A program made the position numbers and the translations under genes. Shown piece after piece: positions 53,965 to 58,306 of a stretch of DNA of 58,306 nucleotides (position 1 is its first letter; every line of letters starts with the position of its first letter). The stretch is from an uncultured Granulosicoccaceae bacterium (GTDB lineage Bacteria > Pseudomonadota > Gammaproteobacteria > Granulosicoccales > Granulosicoccaceae). The notes below the pieces were generated by a model. It ran no database searches. It had not been told where the DNA came from and saw nothing but the letters and a program-made list of their open reading frames with translations. The stretch spans positions 1-58,306 of the forward strand of contig CALHCI010000052.1 in NCBI GenBank assembly GCA_937931165.1, read 5' to 3'.

Positions 53965-55481
53965 TATTCCCCGCGCGGAAAGCGTTGGTTTTCTTCGAGT
54001 GTATTGAGATCCATATGATTACGCATGTACCGCTCAGAAGCTTTTTGCAGCGGCTGATAATCCCATGGATAGTATTCTCCACTGCGCAGCGCTTCGTATA
54101 CAACCCATCGACGCGCCTGCGACTCCCGCACCTGAGCATCAAACGCCTGCAGGTCCCATTGTTGATCCGCCTGGTGTCGAAACCCTTCAAGCACTGACTG
54201 ATAATTCACATCATCTGCAAGATTAGTTTTCTCCTGCGGGTCAGTCTCGAGATTAAACAACTGATCAGGATCGAGCAGGCAGCGGTTATATTTCCATTCA
54301 CCTGATCGCAAACACACCAGCGGTGCATAAGAACCTTCTGCGGCATATTCCATGGCGACCGGACTTTCGCGTTTACCACCAGCGCCAAGCGGCACCAGAC
54401 TTTCACCGGTGGTCCATGGCTTGACTTCATCCATAGACACGCCGGCAATATCAGCAAGCGTTGGGGTTACATCAATGGTAGACACCGGTGTTGTCACCAA
54501 CCCGGGTAGCATACCGGGCGCACTGATCATCAGCGGCACTCGTGCAGAGCCTTCATAAAAACTCATTTTAAACCACAGGCCTTTTTCACCCAGCATATCG
54601 CCATGATCAGAGACAAACAGAATAACGGTGTTATCTGCCTGGCGTGTATCTTCAAGCACTTTAAGTATCTGACCGAATTTTTCATCGAGGTAGGAAATGT
54701 TGGCAAAGTAAGCCTGCCTTGAACGACGAATATTTTCCTCGGTAATGTTAAAAGCGGTGTAGTCGTTAGCCAGCATGATGCGTTGCGAGTGCGCGTCGTA
54801 GTCGTCAAACGCATAAGCCGCTTCAGTTGGTTGCAACGCATCGCAGTTTTCATACAACTCCATATATTGACGTCGCGCAACATACGGATCATGAGGGTGC
54901 GTAAAACTCACCGTTAATGACCACGGTCGTTCGTCCAGACCACGTGACAACTGATAGAGTTTTTGCACAGCAAAATTCGCCACCTCATCGTCATACTCCA
55001 TCTGGTTCGAGATCTCTGCTGTGCCGGCACCGGTCACGGACCCCAGATTGTGGTACCACCATTGAATCCGCTCTCCGGGTTTGCGGTAGTCAGGCGTCCA
55101 ACCGAAGTCTGCCGGGTAGATATCGGTGGTCAGCCGATCTTCAAATCCGTGCATCTGATCAGGGCCGACAAAGTGCATTTTTCCAGAAAGACAGGTGTAG
55201 TAACCAGCGCGCCTCAAGTGATGTGCGTAGGTGGGAATATCGGAAGAGAACTCTGCCGCGTTGTCGTAGACCCGCGTTCTGGAAGGTAGCTGGCCGGACA
55301 TAAAACTGGCACGCCCCGGTGCACACAAAGGTGACGCCGTGTACGTGTTCTGAAATCGGGTCGACCGTTCCGCCAGTGCTTTCAGATTTGGCGCGTGCAG
55401 CCAGTCAGCCGGGCCATCCGGAAAAAACGTACCGTTTAGCTGATCTACCATCAAAATCAGAATATTGGGTTTGGCGCTCAT
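53964..55481 (-). CDS. betC: Choline-sulfatase-like sulfatase
   Basis: Type I sulfatase of 505 residues. The formylglycine motif is C53-A-P-G-R57 in TASPLCAPGRASFMSGQLPSRTRVYDNAAEFSSDIPTYAHHL, very like choline-sulfatase. The metal-binding start NILILMVDQLNGTFFPD and FVSDHGDMLGEKGLWFKMSFYEGSARVPLMIS are typical. The C-terminal region (VVYEALRSGEYYPWDYQPLQKASERYMRNHMDLNTLE) matches the extension of BetC. It would release choline and sulfate from choline-O-sulfate. No signal peptide is seen, so it is cytoplasmic. No betA/betB genes are adjacent, so the substrate is inferred. Confidence 0.87.
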   Translation of the reverse strand: MSAKPNILILMVDQLNGTFFPDGPADWLHAPNLKALAERSTRFQNTYTASPLCAPGRASFMSGQLPSRTRVYDNAAEFSSDIPTYAHHLRRAGYYTCLSGKMHFVGPDQMHGFEDRLTTDIYPADFGWTPDYRKPGERIQWWYHNLGSVTGAGTAEISNQMEYDDEVANFAVQKLYQLSRGLDERPWSLTVSFTHPHDPYVARRQYMELYENCDALQPTEAAYAFDDYDAHSQRIMLANDYTAFNITEENIRRSRQAYFANISYLDEKFGQILKVLEDTRQADNTVILFVSDHGDMLGEKGLWFKMSFYEGSARVPLMISAPGMLPGLVTTPVSTIDVTPTLADIAGVSMDEVKPWTTGESLVPLGAGGKRESPVAMEYAAEGSYAPLVCLRSGEWKYNRCLLDPDQLFNLETDPQEKTNLADDVNYQSVLEGFRHQADQQWDLQAFDAQVRESQARRWVVYEALRSGEYYPWDYQPLQKASERYMRNHMDLNTLEENQRFPRGE

Positions 55482-55524
55482 AGGGTTTGTTCTCTACAGG
55501 TAGTCTCTTTAGGCAGCGGCTTAA

Positions 55525-55550
55525 GCAAACAGCTCAGGCAAACAGCTCAG
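55525..55550. repeat. Two tandem 13-bp units upstream of the TAXI-TRAP operon
   Basis: GCAAACAGCTCAG occurs twice without gap (55525-55537 and 55538-55550), followed by a partial third start (GCAAC). It lies in the 258-base gap between the divergent sulfatase and TAXI genes, nearer the sulfatase, and could be a repeated regulator site or a simple slippage product. Confidence 0.6.
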
Positions 55551-55739
55551 GCAACGGCACTCAACAATCAGGTGCCTTGCACAAGGCAGTGTCTCAGGTT
55601 GGTTGACGCACCAGTTTCGCTTTCGCGCCCTTGGCTTATAGTGCCATCACTACAAAAACGACAGCCAGACGCGCCTCGTCTCGACTAATCAGGCCAAATA
55701 GCGGAAACTAGTACCACTAATAGTAGGAGGACAGTCCAA

Positions 55740-56789
55740 ATGAAACCATTGAAAAAACTACTGACACTGGCAATTGCAGGGACACTGACCTGTGCTGTCA
55801 ATGCCGCAGAAAACCTCACCGCAGAGACTGCTTCCCCGGGTGGATCTATTCACCTGTCAATGGCACATCTGGCCGAAGCTGCCTCTGAAGCAGGCATCGC
55901 CAACATTCAGGTCGCCGATGGGCAAACCCTGACCAATTCTATTCAGAACGTTGCCGAAGGCAAGACCGATATTGCCGGCACACCATACATTCTGCCGTTT
56001 CTGTTATCCAAGGGCCGCGGTCCTTACTCGAAGCTGGGCGAGGAAAAAGGCGCAGAACTGGCTGGGAATCTTCGCGCGCTGTACCCGGTTACGCTGGGCA
56101 TCTTTGCGATGTATGCCTATGACTCAAAAGGCCTTGGCGGCTGGGACGATCTCGAAGGCAGAACCATCTACAACGGCCCGCCACGCGGCGCTGCATTAAC
56201 CAATGCACGATCAATTATTCAGCTTGCTACCGGCCTTAAAGAGGGTGAAGGCTACAAGGGCGTGCAGGTCAATTGGGGACAAGCGGTTAAAACCATCACT
56301 GACGGTTCCGCCGATGCGGTTGTGCTGCCTATTCTGTTTCCGGACAGTCGCATCACACAGGCCCTTGCCTCAGGCAACATGACTGTCTGGTCAACGCCAA
56401 AAGACAAATGGGAGTCAGAAGGGTTTCAAAAATACCTGAAGGCACCAGGCAGCGCACCGTTCACGCTGGACGCTTCAAAAGCGACACTTGGTGAAAGCGG
56501 CGTGACACTGGTCACTGAAGACGGCACCTTCCGTGGTTTAGCAACCATCGGCGGAGACATCGTCAACAAGGACATGCCTTTTGAACTCGCCAAGGCACTC
56601 ACCAAAGCACACATAGACACCCTCGATCAACTCAAGGCCAAGGCACCTTTCGCCCGTTATGCAGGTTACGGTGAAGTCGATGTGGTTCGTTCCGGCATGT
56701 GTGGTGCCAACCCGCTTAAGTATCACGCCGGTGCGGTCGCCGCGTGGGAAGAAGCAGGCTACACCATTGAAGACTGTGCCAAGCCCTGA
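55740..56789 (+). CDS. TAXI-family TRAP solute-binding protein
   Basis: Periplasmic binding protein of 349 residues with signal peptide at 1-22 (LTLAIAGTLTCAVNAAE). TAXI features include TASPGGSIHLSMAHLAEAASEAGIANIQVADGQTLTNSIQNVAEGKTDIAGTPYILPFLLSKGRGPY, and GWDDLEGRTIYNGPPRGAALTNARSIIQLATGLKEGEGYKGV. A strong AGGAGGA ribosome site stands before the ATG. The permease gene follows after a terminator-like hairpin, so this is a complete TAXI-TRAP importer. The substrate is unknown; members take up glutamate, 2-oxo acids and other organic acids. It is divergent from the sulfatase gene. Confidence 0.91.
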   Translation: MKPLKKLLTLAIAGTLTCAVNAAENLTAETASPGGSIHLSMAHLAEAASEAGIANIQVADGQTLTNSIQNVAEGKTDIAGTPYILPFLLSKGRGPYSKLGEEKGAELAGNLRALYPVTLGIFAMYAYDSKGLGGWDDLEGRTIYNGPPRGAALTNARSIIQLATGLKEGEGYKGVQVNWGQAVKTITDGSADAVVLPILFPDSRITQALASGNMTVWSTPKDKWESEGFQKYLKAPGSAPFTLDASKATLGESGVTLVTEDGTFRGLATIGGDIVNKDMPFELAKALTKAHIDTLDQLKAKAPFARYAGYGEVDVVRSGMCGANPLKYHAGAVAAWEEAGYTIEDCAKP

Positions 56790-56858
56790 TCACGCATCAG
56801 AAAACCGGGTAGATATAACCGGTTAGTTAATATCGTTTAATCAACAGCATTAAACATG

Positions 56859-56894
56859 AGGTCGCCCGAAACACTACAGGGCGACCTTTTTTTT
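56859..56894 (+). terminator. Terminator between TAXI binding protein and TRAP permease
   Basis: AGGTCGCCC at 56859-56867 pairs with GGGCGACCT at 56879-56887 around an 11-base loop and is followed by a T-run of eight counting the paired T. Its place inside the transport unit suggests partial termination, so that the binding protein is made in excess over the permease. Confidence 0.9.
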
Positions 56895-56951
56895 GCCAGT
56901 TTCTGATTAGGCGGTCTATTGTTTAGCACTCTGATCACTGACGGACGAACC

Positions 56952-58306
56952 ATGTCAGAAGAACCAATCAACCCGCCCGCACGCTCCGACACCGGTCAAC
57001 GCATTGTCTACTGGCTTGCCCTGGCGCTGGTGATTGTCGGGTTGCTGAACGCTATGCCGGGTATACCCGGTGTCGATAAGGCATTCGAAGGGTTCCTTGG
57101 CTTCAAAGATTTCACCATTCGCAAGTATCCGTACGAGATCTTCTACCCGATCACTTTTGCCGTGATGATGATTATTGTCGCACTGAAGCATTCGCTGTGG
57201 CGACAACTGACAGACAGCTCGGGCTTTCTCAGAGGGCTGGGATTAGCGCTCGACTTTGCACTGGTATTTGCGGCAATCGCAATATCACTGACTTACATGA
57301 TAGAGATTGAAGCAGTTTGCCTGGTTGACCAAATTACCGGCGAACGCGCCGAACTTATTGCCAAAAGCCTTGCCGAAGAGCGTGCTTTTGCAGAAGACTT
57401 CGGGTTACCGGTTCCCGACTCGGTTGATGATCCGCAATGCATCAATACAACCGGTGCATGGTTAGCGGCCATTATCTTTGCTTCAGTCATTATCTTTCTT
57501 GCCTACAACGTTAAAGTCTGGGGTCTGCCACTGGTACTGGTTGCGATTGCTGTAGCGGTATATACCGTAGCCACTGTTATGGTCTGGTACTTCCATGGCC
57601 CGGACGATATCAACAAATACCTGATGACCAAACTCGGCGGAGAACCCCGATTGCTGTCTGATGGCAGGCCGCGTCTGCACGATGCGCTGGTGAACAACTC
57701 TTCCGGCCTGCTCGGCAGGTTTATGGATATTATTCTTAATACCGTGTTTCCCTACATTGTACTGGGTGGTTTGTTTGGCGCTTCTGCGGGCGGACGATCA
57801 CTGATCAAACTGGCATTTCTATGGACACGTAAACTTCGCGGCGGCCCGGCGCACGCTGCTATTGTGTCGTCCGCATTGTTCGGCACCATCTCCGGAGGCC
57901 CGGTGGTTAACGTGCTGTCGACTGGCGTGCTGACTATCCCCATGATGATCAAACGCGGCTTTTCCAAAGTATTTGCAGGAGGCATGGAAGCAGCCGCCTC
58001 TTCCGGCGGTTCTATCATGCCGCCCGTCATGGGCGTTGCCGCCTTTGTACTCGCAGCCCTTACTGCCGTGCCTTACCGTGAAGTGATTATTGCCGCAGCC
58101 ATTCCAGCCGTTGCGTACTTTTTTTGTATGTTCTTATCAGCGATTTTTCAGTCTCGTAAACAAGGCATAGAAGCCATTGGCGAAGTCACCGAAGACATGA
58201 TCCTGTCACGCGCAGATAAACTTAATCTGGTGATGATTTTTGGTCCAATACTTCTAATACTTTTTTTACTGCTGACACCAAAAGAAGCAATTGGCTGCGG
58301 GTTCTT
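56952..58306 (+). CDS. TRAP transporter fused permease (DctQ/DctM type), cut by window end
   Basis: Starts at ATG 56952 (MSEEPINPPARSDTGQRIVYWLALALVIVGLLNAMPG) and stays open for at least 451 codons to the window edge, so the C-terminus is missing. Four helices form the small Q-like part, including YPITFAVMMIIVALKH and GLALDFALVFAAIAISLTYMIE; the large M-like part follows, with VFPYIVLGGLFGASAGGRSLIKLAF, AAIVSSALFGTISGGPVVNVLSTGVLTIPMMIKRGF and GGMEAAASSGGSIMPPVMGVAAFVLA. The latter is the signature of TAXI-linked fused TRAP permeases that run on sodium or proton gradients. It works with the binding protein upstream. Confidence 0.93.
   Translation, partial: MSEEPINPPARSDTGQRIVYWLALALVIVGLLNAMPGIPGVDKAFEGFLGFKDFTIRKYPYEIFYPITFAVMMIIVALKHSLWRQLTDSSGFLRGLGLALDFALVFAAIAISLTYMIEIEAVCLVDQITGERAELIAKSLAEERAFAEDFGLPVPDSVDDPQCINTTGAWLAAIIFASVIIFLAYNVKVWGLPLVLVAIAVAVYTVATVMVWYFHGPDDINKYLMTKLGGEPRLLSDGRPRLHDALVNNSSGLLGRFMDIILNTVFPYIVLGGLFGASAGGRSLIKLAFLWTRKLRGGPAHAAIVSSALFGTISGGPVVNVLSTGVLTIPMMIKRGFSKVFAGGMEAAASSGGSIMPPVMGVAAFVLAALTAVPYREVIIAAAIPAVAYFFCMFLSAIFQSRKQGIEAIGEVTEDMILSRADKLNLVMIFGPILLILFLLLTPKEAIGCGF

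Overview
The window reads as chromosomal DNA of a free-living, probably marine gammaproteobacterium. The grounds are a long FadE-type acyl-CoA dehydrogenase, clpS-clpA next to infA, a class GN sortase with its VIT/vWA partner, TAXI-type TRAP transport, a MipA/OmpV porin-like protein and an E. coli-like LexA box. Base composition and codon use look even throughout. I see no rRNA or tRNA gene, no IS element, integrase or CRISPR array. Genus cannot be fixed from the sequence alone.

Left part (1-17.9 kb): mostly housekeeping. serS, crcB, a DUF4124 secreted protein, a DUF1249 protein, infA, clpA and clpS, then fadE, folE, a tungstate ABC operon (tupB-tupC-tupA) with a convergent HTH/PBP-like regulator, dusA, an alanine-rich DUF937 membrane protein, and coaA facing a small decayed gene.

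SOS and surface part (17.9-26.3 kb): lexA with its own LexA box, then imuA-imuB without dnaE2 beside them, a lipoprotein with two carbohydrate-binding-like repeats, an EamA transporter, a GH12 glucanase lipoprotein with a low-complexity linker, an AhpD-like protein and a DUF3127 protein with an SSB-like acidic tail.

Central operon (35.1 down to 26.4 kb, minus strand): a peptide-type ABC importer (binding protein, two permeases, fused double ATPase), then a TAXI binding protein without TRAP permease, a PAS histidine kinase and a FixJ-like response regulator. Three successive ATGA start/stop overlaps join the second permease, the ATPase, the TAXI protein and the kinase. It looks like one transport-and-sensing unit and is the most unusual assembly in the window. 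An inverted repeat lies in its presumed promoter and a terminator at its end.

Right part (35.2-58.3 kb): accessory metabolism in short units: nitroreductase; SDR and RDD; ogt; a class III CoA-transferase; a phosphatase; GFA, AraC and fatty-acid hydroxylase-type genes; TSUP exporter and aminotransferase; GST with Rieske oxygenase; MipA; the sortase pair; CcdA; a fatty acid desaturase; a YkuD L,D-transpeptidase-like protein overlapping a choline-sulfatase-like gene; and a TAXI-TRAP importer whose permease runs off the window end. Small palindromes and tandem repeats lie between genes, including a GC-rich palindromic element found at two distant sites (421 and 19052).
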